Source: Streptomyces sp. A2-16
Lineage (GTDB): Bacteria; Actinomycetota; Actinomycetes; Streptomycetales; Streptomycetaceae
Direction of reading: 5' to 3'
DNA length: 64,000 bases
Assembly: GCF_018128905.1 (NCBI RefSeq)
Contig: NZ_CP063808.1
Coordinates: forward strand, 9,701,519-9,765,518
The translations under genes and the position numbers were made by a program. The notes under the pieces were generated by a model that did not search any database, was not told the DNA's origin, and worked only from the letters and a program-made list of their open reading frames with translations. Shown here in pieces: positions 8,423 through 16,496 of this stretch (its first letter is position 1; each line of letters opens with the position of its first letter).

Positions 8423-9535
8423 ATGACAGCAGCAGGGAAGCACCAGGTGAGCCGCGCGGAAACCTCACGTCGAGGCAGTCGGCCGGGCCGGGCGGGCATC
8501 AGAGACGTGGCCGCCGCCGCCGGAGTCTCCATCACGACCGTGTCCGACGCCCTGAACGGCAAGGGCAGGCTCCCGGACGCCACCCGCCGCCATGTCAGGG
8601 AGGTCGCCGACCGGCTGGGCTACCGGCCCTCCGCCGCGGCCAGAACCCTCCGTACCGGCAAGTCGGGACTCATCGGCCTGACGGTGACGACGTACGGGGA
8701 TGAACCTTTCACCTTCACCGAGTTCGCGTACTTCGCCGAGATGGCGCGGGCGGCCACCTCCGCGGCGCTCGCCCGCGGCTACGCCCTCGTGATCCTGCCC
8801 GCGACCTCACGCCACGACGTGTGGTCGAACGTCGCCCTGGACGGCACCGTGGTCATCGACCCGTCCGACCAGGACCCGGTCGTCAGCGAACTGGTCCGGC
8901 AGGGTTTACCGGTGGTCTCCGACGGCCGCCCGGCCGGCGCGCTCCCCGTCACCGCCTGGGTCGACAACGACCACGAGGCCGCCGTCCTCGGCATCCTCGA
9001 CCACCTGGCCGACGCCGGCGCCCGCCGCATCGGCCTGCTGACCGGGACGACGACGGACACGTACACCCATCTGTCCACCACCGCGTATCTGCGCTGGTGC
9101 GAACGGGTGGGCCAGGATCCGGTCTACGAGGCCTACCCGGCACACGATCCGTGCGCGGGCGCCGTCGCCGCCGACCGGCTGCTCGCCCGCCCGGACCGGC
9201 CGGACGCCGTCTACGGCCTGTTCGACCCGAACGGCACCGACCTGCTGGCCGCCGCCCGCCGCTACGGGCTGCGCGTCCCGGACGACCTGCTGATCGTCTG
9301 CTGCAGCGAGTCCACGGTGTACGCCAGCACCGAGCCGCCCGTCACGACGCTCTCCCTCAAGCCCCGCCGCATCGGCACGGCCGTGATCCAGCTCCTCATC
9401 GACGCCATCGAAGGAGTCGAATCGGACCAACCGGTCGAGCAGGTGATACCGACCGAACTGATCGTGCGCACCTCGTCCCAGCGACGGGCCCCACGGACGA
9501 CGGTCAGCCCGCCGCGGTCGCCCGAGGAGGGGTAG
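8423..9535 (+). CDS. LacI-family transcriptional regulator with a TTA codon
   Basis: This repressor-type regulator is about 370 residues long. The N-terminal helix-turn-helix reads IRDVAAAAGVSITTVSDALNGKG, followed by the hinge helix region and a periplasmic-binding-protein-like sensor domain ending EQVIPTELIVRTS. The ligand cannot be told from sequence. The start is uncertain. ATG 8423 has no ribosome site but lies 10 bases after a TACTAT -10 element, which suits a leaderless message; GTG 8447 is the alternative. Leu162 is encoded by TTA (8906-8908), the codon read by the developmental bldA tRNA, so the protein may accumulate only late in growth. No operon partner is visible. Confidence 0.88.
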   Translation: MTAAGKHQVSRAETSRRGSRPGRAGIRDVAAAAGVSITTVSDALNGKGRLPDATRRHVREVADRLGYRPSAAARTLRTGKSGLIGLTVTTYGDEPFTFTEFAYFAEMARAATSAALARGYALVILPATSRHDVWSNVALDGTVVIDPSDQDPVVSELVRQGLPVVSDGRPAGALPVTAWVDNDHEAAVLGILDHLADAGARRIGLLTGTTTDTYTHLSTTAYLRWCERVGQDPVYEAYPAHDPCAGAVAADRLLARPDRPDAVYGLFDPNGTDLLAAARRYGLRVPDDLLIVCCSESTVYASTEPPVTTLSLKPRRIGTAVIQLLIDAIEGVESDQPVEQVIPTELIVRTSSQRRAPRTTVSPPRSPEEG

Positions 9536-9562
9536 CCGACAGCCGACCGCCGGGCAGGGGCC

Positions 9563-9665
9563 GAAGCCCGGTGGGTGCGGTCCGGGCGGTGGTCGCAGCC
9601 CGGCGGGCGTCTCCGGGCGGTGGTCGCAGCCCGGCGGACACGTCCGTGCAGTGGTCGAAGCCCTG
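9563..9665 (+). repeat. Imperfect tandem repeats of about 31 bp
   Basis: The 299-base gap between the LacI gene and the phosphatase holds roughly three to four head-to-tail copies of a G/C-rich unit. The clearest pair begins at 9581 and 9612 (both TCCGGGCGGTGGTCGCAGCC), with decayed copies on either side. Nothing else was recognised between 9536 and 9834 apart from the ribosome site of the next gene. Confidence 0.65.
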
Positions 9666-9834
9666 CCCAATCGGGGCGAATGCCGCGATGAACAGGAGTC
9701 TTGCTCCGATTCACCACCCCTGGGTCATCACACGGCGCGATCCGCATTCCTATGATGGGCCCACGACACCGCGGGGCCGCTGCGACCAGGCAGTCCGAAG
9801 CGGTGCAGATGCGGCGCGATGGTGGAGGGGTCTG

Positions 9835-10899
9835 ATGACTCAGGGGGCCGGTCAGGGACCCGAGGTGGAGCGCACGGCAGTGCTGCGCGACTTCCGGGTG
9901 CCCGCGTACGTCAACGAGACCGGTCCTTACGACCACAGCACACACCCCGGCGATGTCGTCCAGGCGCACGAGGAGGCCTACCCGGAGGGGTACACCCCCA
10001 CCGAGCAGGACCTGCCCGTCATCCACCACGGCGAGGGACTCCAGCCGGCCGCCGACGCCGCTGTGGAGGCGGAGGACGGTCCAGGTCCGCTCTTCGTCGT
10101 CGGCGACGTCCACGGCTACCTCGACGAACTGATGGCCGCACTCCACGAGAAGGGCCTGGTCGACGCCGAGGGCAACTGGTGCGCGGGCACCGCCCGGCTG
10201 TGGTTCCTCGGCGACTTCACGGACCGCGGTCCCGACGGCATCGGCGTCATCGACCTCGTGATGCGGCTGTCCGCGGAGGCCGCGGCGGCAGGCGGCTACT
10301 GCAAGGCCCTCATGGGCAACCACGAACTGCTGCTGCTCGGCGCCAAGCGGTTCGGCGACACCCCCGTCAACTCGGGCGCTGGCACCGCCACCTTCCAGGC
10401 GGCCTGGCTGCTCAACGGCGGGCAGAAGACCGACATGGACCGCCTCCAGGACCACCACCTCCAATGGATGTCCCGCCTCGACGCGGTGGAGGAGGTCGAC
10501 GGCCATCTCCTCGTCCACTCCGACACCACCGCCTATCTCGACTACGGCGACTCGATCGAGGCGGTCAACGACACCGTCCGCGAGACGATCACGCGCAACG
10601 ACGCGGACGAGGTGTGGGACCTGTTCCGCAAGTTCACCAAGCGCTTCTCCTTCCGCGACGAAGGCGGCGCCGACCATGTGCGCTCGCTGCTCGATACGTA
10701 CGGCGGCGTCCGCATCGTTCACGGCCACAGCCCGATCCCCTATCTGCTCGGCGAAGTGGGCTCCGAGGACAGCGAGGACGATTCCGGTCCGGTGGTCGAG
10801 GGACCGCACGTCTACGCCGACGGACTGGCCATCGCGATGGACGGCGGGGTGACCATGGCCGGAAAGCTGCTGGTCCAGCAACTGCCCCTGGATATCTGA
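9835..10899 (+). CDS. Metallophosphoesterase, PPP Ser/Thr phosphatase-like
   Basis: This 354-residue protein has its ATG at 9835, four bases after GGAGGGG. The calcineurin-type metal-binding motifs appear in order: GDVHGYLDEL (about residue 89), GDFTDRGPDGIG (about 125), GNHELLLL (about 160) and HGHSPIPYL (about 298). These residues bind two metals and hydrolyse phosphoesters. The GDxxDRG and GNHE spacing is that of PPP phosphatases such as ApaH/PrpA. The first 85 residues are an acidic extension without motifs. The substrate may be phosphoprotein or a small molecule; nothing here decides it. It is flanked by unrelated genes and is probably monocistronic. Confidence 0.87.
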   Translation: MTQGAGQGPEVERTAVLRDFRVPAYVNETGPYDHSTHPGDVVQAHEEAYPEGYTPTEQDLPVIHHGEGLQPAADAAVEAEDGPGPLFVVGDVHGYLDELMAALHEKGLVDAEGNWCAGTARLWFLGDFTDRGPDGIGVIDLVMRLSAEAAAAGGYCKALMGNHELLLLGAKRFGDTPVNSGAGTATFQAAWLLNGGQKTDMDRLQDHHLQWMSRLDAVEEVDGHLLVHSDTTAYLDYGDSIEAVNDTVRETITRNDADEVWDLFRKFTKRFSFRDEGGADHVRSLLDTYGGVRIVHGHSPIPYLLGEVGSEDSEDDSGPVVEGPHVYADGLAIAMDGGVTMAGKLLVQQLPLDI

Positions 10900-11098
10900 A
10901 CCTTCTCGGGGCAGACGTTCCCCCATGACGGAGTGACCGTCGACCGCGCAGGCCAGAGGCCAATTTCTGGAAACCCCCTGTCACCCTGTGCCGTCGCCGC
11001 TCTACCATCTGGTTATCCGTAGCAGGCTCCCCTCCGTTTCTGCCCGACGGCTCGTTGGCATGCGAGCCCCAAGCCCTACGGAGCATCGGGGGATGCAC

Positions 11099-11953
11099 AT
11101 GAACAGCGTTCCGCAGCACCTGCACAGCGAGGACCGCCAAGAGTACGAGCGGATCCTCGATGAGGCGCTGCGCTCCGCACCACACCGTCCCGAACTGGCC
11201 GCTGTCGGACAGCGGCTGAATCCCGAACAGCTGCGCACCATGGCGCTGAACGCCACCGCACTCATCACGGCGGCCGCGGCGACCGAGTACCAGCACTACG
11301 TGAAGGTCCGCGAGGAACAGCGCCGTCCGGCGCCGTCCACCCTGTCGTCCGTGCACGAACCCGGCCCCGCCGAGTCGGGCACGGGTGCGATGGGGCTCGC
11401 CACCACCATGGGAGAGGTCGCCGAGACCGCCGGTGCGGGCGCCGTCGCCGTCGCCGCCGTCCTGACGCCCGTCCTCGCCGGAATCGCCGCGGCGATCTTC
11501 CTGCTCGTGGGCTACATCCTCCAGATGCTCAGCCCACCGCCGGCGTTCGCCCACGCCATGATCACTATCGGATGGGTCTTCGGTGCCCTGACCGCGGCCG
11601 CGATCCTGGTCGCCGCCGGCGGCCTGCTCATCACCGCCCTGCGCAACCAGCCCTCGCCGGACGCGGGATACGGCGAACTGAGCGAGGAGGTGGCACGGGC
11701 CAGGGACACCTGGCGCGAGGCCCTGCTGGAACGGGGCATCCTCCCCTTCCTCCGGGAGGCCCTGGCCGACCCCGGCACCGCCGCACTGCACCACACGGCA
11801 CCGCCCGCACCGACCAGCCGGATGCCCAGCCTCGGCTACGACCGCCCGGGCTTCAGCAGCCCGGGCGACGGGGCCTCCGGTGCCCGCCCGAGCTTCACCA
11901 GCCCGGACTACACCAGCCCGGACTTCGGGGGGCCGGAGCACCAGCCGGAGTGA
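11099..11953 (+). CDS. Hypothetical two-helix membrane protein
   Basis: This 284-residue protein begins MNSVPQHLHSEDRQEYERIL; a GGGGG tract six bases upstream favours ATG 11099 over ATG 11093. The N-terminal 75 residues look helical and soluble. Two hydrophobic segments follow: AGAVAVAAVLTPVLAGIAAA through LLVGYILQM, and TIGWVFGALTAAAILVAAGG. Next is a charged helical stretch (ELSEEVARARDTWREALLER) and a Pro/Ser/Gly-rich tail with repeated TSPD/SSPG-like motifs. I do not recognise the family; it looks like an actinobacterial membrane protein of unknown role. It is convergent with thiC, with a shared hairpin terminator between them. Confidence 0.75.
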   Translation: MNSVPQHLHSEDRQEYERILDEALRSAPHRPELAAVGQRLNPEQLRTMALNATALITAAAATEYQHYVKVREEQRRPAPSTLSSVHEPGPAESGTGAMGLATTMGEVAETAGAGAVAVAAVLTPVLAGIAAAIFLLVGYILQMLSPPPAFAHAMITIGWVFGALTAAAILVAAGGLLITALRNQPSPDAGYGELSEEVARARDTWREALLERGILPFLREALADPGTAALHHTAPPAPTSRMPSLGYDRPGFSSPGDGASGARPSFTSPDYTSPDFGGPEHQPE

Positions 11954-11970
11954 CACCCGGCACCGCCCCT

Positions 11971-12004
11971 CGGCTTGCGCCCCCACCACGGGGAGCGCAA
12001 GCCG
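11971..12004. terminator. Bidirectional terminator, membrane protein / thiC
   Basis: CGGCTTGCGC at 11971-11980 pairs with GCGCAAGCCG at 11995-12004 around a 14-base loop. It sits between the stops of two convergent genes. Confidence 0.75.
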
Positions 12005-12044
12005 AAGACCCGACCGCGGACCACCCGCCGACGGTTCGCCTGCG

Positions 12045-13823
12045 TCAGTCGGCGATCGGCAGATAAACCCGGTTGCCCGCCGCCGCGAACTCCTTCGACT
12101 TCTGGGCCATGCCCTCCTCGATCTCCTCCTGACTGCCACCGTGGCGGCGGCGGATGTCCTGGGAGATCTTCATCGAGCAGAACTTCGGCCCGCACATGGA
12201 GCAGAAGTGGGCCGTCTTGGCCGGTTCGGCCGGGAGGGTCTCGTCGTGGAACTCGCGGGCTGTGTCGGGGTCGAGGGCCAGGTTGAACTGGTCCTCCCAG
12301 CGGAACTCGAAGCGTGCGTCGGAGAGGGCGTCGTCCCACTCCTGGGCGCCCGGGTGTCCCTTGGCGAGGTCGGCCGCGTGGGCGGCGATCTTGTAGGTGA
12401 TGACACCCGTCTTGACGTCGTCCCGGTTGGGCAGGCCCAGATGCTCCTTGGGCGTGACGTAGCAGAGCATCGCGGTGCCCCACCAGGCGATCATCGCGGC
12501 GCCGATGCCGGAGGTGATGTGGTCGTAGGCCGGCGCGACGTCGGTGGTCAGCGGGCCGAGCGTGTAGAACGGAGCTTCGTCGCAGATCTCCTGCTGAAGG
12601 TCGATGTTCTCCTTGATCTTGTGCATCGGGACGTGCCCCGGGCCCTCGATCATGGTCTGTACGTGGAAGCGCTTCGCGATCCGGTTGAGTTCCCCGAGCG
12701 TGCGCAACTCCGCGAACTGCGCCTCGTCGTTGGCGTCCGCGATCGAGCCGGGCCTGAGGCCGTCTCCCAGCGAGTACGTGACGTCGTAGGCGGCGAGGAT
12801 CTCGCACAGCTCCTCGAAGTTCTCGTACAGGAACGACTCCTTGTGGTGGGCGAGGCACCACGCCGCCATGATCGAGCCGCCACGCGAGACAATGCCCGTC
12901 TTGCGGTTGGCCGTCAGTGGTACGTACGGCAGGCGCACGCCCGCGTGGACCGTCATGTAGTCCACGCCCTGCTCGGCCTGCTCGATGACCGTGTCCTTGT
13001 AGATCTCCCAGGTCAGCTCCTCGGCCCTGCCGTCGACCTTCTCCAGGGCCTGGTAGAGCGGCACCGTGCCGATGGGGACGGGGGAGTTGCGCAGCACCCA
13101 CTCGCGCGTGGTGTGGATGTTGCGGCCGGTGGACAGATCCATGACCGTGTCGGCGCCCCAGCGGGTCGCCCAGGTCATCTTCTCGACCTCCTCCTCGATG
13201 GAGGACGTCACCGCCGAGTTGCCGATGTTGGCGTTGACCTTCACCAGGAACCGCTTGCCGATGATCATCGGCTCGATCTCCGGGTGGTTGACGTTCGCCG
13301 GCAGCACCGCGCGGCCCGCCGCGATCTCCTCGCGGACCACCTCGGGCGAGACGTTCTCCCGGATGGACACGTACTCCATCTCCGGTGTGATCTCACCGCG
13401 GCGGGCGTAGGCGAGCTGGGTGACCGCCTTGCCGTCACGGCTGCGGCGCGGCTGCCGTGGCCGCCCCGGGAAGACCGCGTCGAGGTTGCGCAGGCCACCG
13501 CGCGGTGAGGTGTGCTTGATCCCGTCGTCCTCGGGGCGTACCGGGCGACCCGCGTACTCCTCGGTGTCACCGCGGGCGACGATCCAGTTCTCCCGCAGCG
13601 GCACCAGGCCCCGGCGGACATCCGTCTCGGTGAGCGGATCGGTGTACGGGCCCGACGTGTCGTACAGCGTGACCGACTGCCCGTTGGTGAGGTGCACCTG
13701 GCGGACCGGCACCCGCAGATCGGGGCGCGAGCCCTCGACGTACGCCTTGTGCCAGCCGATGGACTTCCCGGCCTCCTCGTCGATCTGGTCGGAGGCAGGC
13801 GTGCGCGCGTCCTTGATGGTCAT
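12045..13823 (-). CDS. thiC: Phosphomethylpyrimidine synthase ThiC
   Basis: This 592-residue radical-SAM enzyme converts aminoimidazole ribotide to hydroxymethylpyrimidine phosphate, the pyrimidine half of thiamine. The C-terminus carries the cluster motif CSMCGPKFCSM (CX2CX4C), and the interior has the conserved EGPGHVPMHKI and GADTVMDLSTG strings. The length is standard for bacterial ThiC. ATG 13823 follows GGGAG in a leader that is also the 3' end of a TPP riboswitch, so translation or transcription should fall when thiamine pyrophosphate is abundant. It is monocistronic here; no other thiamine gene lies in the window. Confidence 0.97.
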   Translation of the reverse strand: MTIKDARTPASDQIDEEAGKSIGWHKAYVEGSRPDLRVPVRQVHLTNGQSVTLYDTSGPYTDPLTETDVRRGLVPLRENWIVARGDTEEYAGRPVRPEDDGIKHTSPRGGLRNLDAVFPGRPRQPRRSRDGKAVTQLAYARRGEITPEMEYVSIRENVSPEVVREEIAAGRAVLPANVNHPEIEPMIIGKRFLVKVNANIGNSAVTSSIEEEVEKMTWATRWGADTVMDLSTGRNIHTTREWVLRNSPVPIGTVPLYQALEKVDGRAEELTWEIYKDTVIEQAEQGVDYMTVHAGVRLPYVPLTANRKTGIVSRGGSIMAAWCLAHHKESFLYENFEELCEILAAYDVTYSLGDGLRPGSIADANDEAQFAELRTLGELNRIAKRFHVQTMIEGPGHVPMHKIKENIDLQQEICDEAPFYTLGPLTTDVAPAYDHITSGIGAAMIAWWGTAMLCYVTPKEHLGLPNRDDVKTGVITYKIAAHAADLAKGHPGAQEWDDALSDARFEFRWEDQFNLALDPDTAREFHDETLPAEPAKTAHFCSMCGPKFCSMKISQDIRRRHGGSQEEIEEGMAQKSKEFAAAGNRVYLPIAD

Positions 13824-13831
13824 GAGACCTA

Positions 13832-14000
13832 CTCCCTACGCCGGCATTACCCGGTAACAGGTTCGGCGGTCGACGCAGCGTTTTCCGTCTGTCGACGTTT
13901 CGTGGGGAACGTCACTCGCTGGAGATGACGTTCCACGTGAAACATCGCTGGGACGGAGGTCAGCGCCCTCTCAGCCCGGTGCTCCGAGCTCCCGCGTGTA
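13832..14000 (-). promoter_or_regulatory. TPP riboswitch controlling thiC, with a long P3 insertion
   Basis: Read on the minus strand, the leader contains GCGGGAGCTC near 14000, GGGCTGAGAGGG, and then the 3' half GAACCTGTTACCGGGTAATG followed by CCGGCGTAGGGAG ending at 13832. These are the conserved P1/P2 and P4/P5 sequences of the THI element. Between the halves lies a long extra hairpin: 13930-13947 folds against a complementary arm at about 13894-13911. This is the variable P3a position. The ribosome site of thiC overlaps the 3' edge. Confidence 0.93.
13930..13943. other. Degenerate parS within the thiC riboswitch
   Basis: GTTCCACGTGAAAC is 13 of 14 to parS. It forms one arm of the extended P3 hairpin of the TPP riboswitch; the opposing arm is a more diverged copy. 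ParB binding here is unproven. Confidence 0.6.
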
Positions 14001-14077
14001 CAAAAGGTGCCACCACGCTAGCGTCAATTCGGGCGCGGTGAACAGAGGGCCCCTGTCGTTCTTGCGATGATCGGTCG

Positions 14078-15859
14078 GTGACCACGACGCATCAGCCTCC
14101 GTACCCGCCGTCCGAGCCTCCGCGCCGACCGGGCTCCGGAGACGGCCCTGGGTACGGCCCCGGCAGTGGCTCCGGGCACGTCCACGGCAGCGGTTCCCCC
14201 AGAGGTTTCGGGGACACCGGGGCCGACGGCTGGCACGAGCATGAGCACGGCGGCGGACATGGCGGTGGTCACGACTACGGCCAAGGTCAGGGCGCGGGTC
14301 CAGGCGGCCCGGGCGGAGGTGGCCCTGGCGGTGGCGGTCGGAGTGGCGGCGGCGGTCCGGGGAGCGGCGGTGGCCGTGGGGGTGACTGGCACGGGCAGGG
14401 TCCCGGTGACGGTCATGGTCCCGGCGATGGCCACGGGCATGGACAGGGGCACGGGAGCGAGCCCGCGTCCGGGAGCGGGCACGGTGCCGGCAGTGGGCAC
14501 GGCCACTCGCACAGTCACAGCCACGGGCCGGCAACCCCCGTCTCCAAGCACCTGCGCAAGGTCATCGCGGCGATCCTCATCCCGTTCGGGGTGGCCGTGC
14601 TGGTGGGGCTCGCGGTGCTCTGGCCCGGTGGCGCTCCGGGGCACGAACGCACCGGGGTCGGCTTCGACCGGCAGACCCAGCAGGCAACCGTCACCAAGGT
14701 CGTGAGCGTCAGCTGCAAGTCGGTGAACGCCTCGGGGGAGACCCCGACCGGGGACACCTCTACCGCCGAGGGCTCGTCCGCCGAGCAGCAGGCGAACGGC
14801 ACCTGCAAGAAGGCGACGATCCGGGTCGACACCGGCAACGACACGGGCCGTACATTCACGGAGATCGTCCAGCCGGATCAGTCGCGGCAGTTGCACGAGG
14901 GCCAGAAGGTCGTGGTCGCGTACGAGCCCTCCGCGCCGAGGGACCTGCAGTACTCGGTCACCGACGTGAACCGCAAGCTGCCGATGGGACTGCTCGCCGG
15001 CATCTTCGCGCTCGCCGTCGTGGTCGTCGGGCGGCTGCGCGGAGTCATGGCGCTGGTCGCGCTGGCCATCAGCTTCATGGTGCTGAACTTCTTCATCCTG
15101 CCCGCGATCCTCCAGGGCTCGAACCCGCTGCTCGTGGCGGTGATCGGGTCGAGCGCCATCATGCTGATCGCCCTCTACATGTGCCACGGCCTGTCGGCCA
15201 GAACCTCCGTTGCCGTCCTGGGGACGCTGATCTCCCTGGTGCTGATCGGCATCCTCGGCTCGCAGTTCATCGGCTGGGCCGCGCTCACCGGCAACACCGA
15301 CGACAACACCGGTCTCATCCACGGGTTGTATCCGTCGATCGACATGAGCGGTCTGCTGCTCGCCGGCGTCATCATCGGCTCGCTCGGTGTCCTCGACGAC
15401 GTGACGGTCACACAGACCTCGGCGGTCTGGGAGCTGCACGAGGCCAACCCGACGATGGGCTGGCGCGGTCTGTACCGCGCGGGTATCCGGATCGGCCGCG
15501 ACCACATCGCGTCCGTCGTCAACACGCTCGTCCTCGCCTACGCCGGCGCCGCACTGCCGCTGCTGCTGCTCTTCTCCATCGCGCAGTCCAGTGTGGGGAC
15601 CGTCGCCAACAGCGAGCTGGTGGCGGAGGAGATCGTGCGCACCCTGGTCGGCTCGATCGGCCTCGTCGCCTCGGTACCAGTCACCACGGCCCTCGCCGCC
15701 CTCGTGGTCTCGGCCGACCGCCCGGAGACGGAGGCGATGGGTTCCGGGGCAGGGGCAGGTATGCCGACGCCCGTACCGGCGACGAGTGCGAGCGCGGGCA
15801 CGGCCGACAGCCGGCCGGCAACGGGACGCGGTGGCAAGGGCCGGCGACGCAGGCGCTGA
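14078..15859 (+). CDS. YibE/F-family multispanning membrane protein with His/Gly-rich N-terminus
   Basis: This protein of about 593 residues starts at GTG 14078. The first 150 residues are low complexity: Pro/Gly/Ser, then Gly-rich, then a histidine-rich run (HGHGQGHGSEP, SGHGHSHSHSHGP) that could bind metal ions. A first membrane segment (KVIAAILIPFGVAVLVGLAV) is followed by an extracytoplasmic domain, then about seven further helices with the YibE/F-family strings ALVALAISFMVLNFFILPA and GVLDDVTVTQTSAVWELHEA. The family is thought to be a transporter or permease of unknown substrate. There is no clear ribosome site, so the start is uncertain. It is divergent from thiC. Confidence 0.83.
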   Translation: MTTTHQPPYPPSEPPRRPGSGDGPGYGPGSGSGHVHGSGSPRGFGDTGADGWHEHEHGGGHGGGHDYGQGQGAGPGGPGGGGPGGGGRSGGGGPGSGGGRGGDWHGQGPGDGHGPGDGHGHGQGHGSEPASGSGHGAGSGHGHSHSHSHGPATPVSKHLRKVIAAILIPFGVAVLVGLAVLWPGGAPGHERTGVGFDRQTQQATVTKVVSVSCKSVNASGETPTGDTSTAEGSSAEQQANGTCKKATIRVDTGNDTGRTFTEIVQPDQSRQLHEGQKVVVAYEPSAPRDLQYSVTDVNRKLPMGLLAGIFALAVVVVGRLRGVMALVALAISFMVLNFFILPAILQGSNPLLVAVIGSSAIMLIALYMCHGLSARTSVAVLGTLISLVLIGILGSQFIGWAALTGNTDDNTGLIHGLYPSIDMSGLLLAGVIIGSLGVLDDVTVTQTSAVWELHEANPTMGWRGLYRAGIRIGRDHIASVVNTLVLAYAGAALPLLLLFSIAQSSVGTVANSELVAEEIVRTLVGSIGLVASVPVTTALAALVVSADRPETEAMGSGAGAGMPTPVPATSASAGTADSRPATGRGGKGRRRRR

Positions 15860-15960
15860 GAGCAACCCCGGGCCAGGTCAGGCCCGGCTCCGGCAGAAGC
15901 GTTCCTGCGTCCTCCCACCTCGAGAAGAAGGTTCCTTCACATCGCTGGCGCCCTACGGCC

Positions 15961-16398
15961 TCAGCCCGCGCTCTGCTCCTCCGCCAGGATCCGGTCCAGC
16001 GCCTCGTCGAGATGGGTGTCGAAATCGGCCAGCGCTGCCTCCTGGCCCAGCGGGACCAGCTTGTCGGTGCGGTCGAGGAACGCGATGATCGGCGCCGTCG
16101 ACGAGCGGAACAGTGCCTGGTCGCCGCCGACCTGAAGCCGGATCAGGACATCGCCCAACAGGTCGGCCCCGGCGGGCGCGACCCGCACATCACCCTCGCC
16201 GCAGGGCCGGCCCACGCCGTCGATCAGCAGCTCGCGGCCGAAAGCCCAGGTCACCGGGGCGTCGCCCGGGAGATGGAAGGTCAGCCGGACCGCGTAAGGA
16301 TCACAGGCCTCGTAGCGCAGCTCCACCGGAATGCGGAAGGAGAGCTCCTCCGAGACGAGAAAGCTCATCATGACCTCTGCCTGTACGGACTCGCGCAT
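15961..16398 (-). CDS. ssgA: SsgA-like sporulation and cell-division regulator
   Basis: This 145-residue SsgA-family (SALP) protein matches SsgA closely: FLVSEELSFRIPVELRYE, DPYAVRLTFHLPGDAPVTW, FGRELLIDGVG, and IAFLDRTDKLVPLGQE near the C-terminus. The family is confined to morphologically complex actinomycetes. SsgA recruits SsgB, which places FtsZ for sporulation septation. The start at ATG 16398 (MRESVQAEVMMSFLVSEE) matches the N-terminal length of other SALPs. The IclR-type gene immediately upstream corresponds to ssgR, the known activator of ssgA, so both gene and context support the name. Confidence 0.93.
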   Translation of the reverse strand: MRESVQAEVMMSFLVSEELSFRIPVELRYEACDPYAVRLTFHLPGDAPVTWAFGRELLIDGVGRPCGEGDVRVAPAGADLLGDVLIRLQVGGDQALFRSSTAPIIAFLDRTDKLVPLGQEAALADFDTHLDEALDRILAEEQSAG

Positions 16399-16496
16399 CG
16401 CCTACCCCGTCATCTGCCTTCGTTGGCCGGGAATGATCCCTCTGACACTGGTGGCATCTTGCTGAACGTGTACGACAGATCACAAGGAGTGAGTTT

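Noticed and set aside
16413..16496. SigR-like GGGAAT upstream of ssgA
   Set aside because: No GTT at 18 bases downstream on either strand, so it does not fit the promoter pattern.
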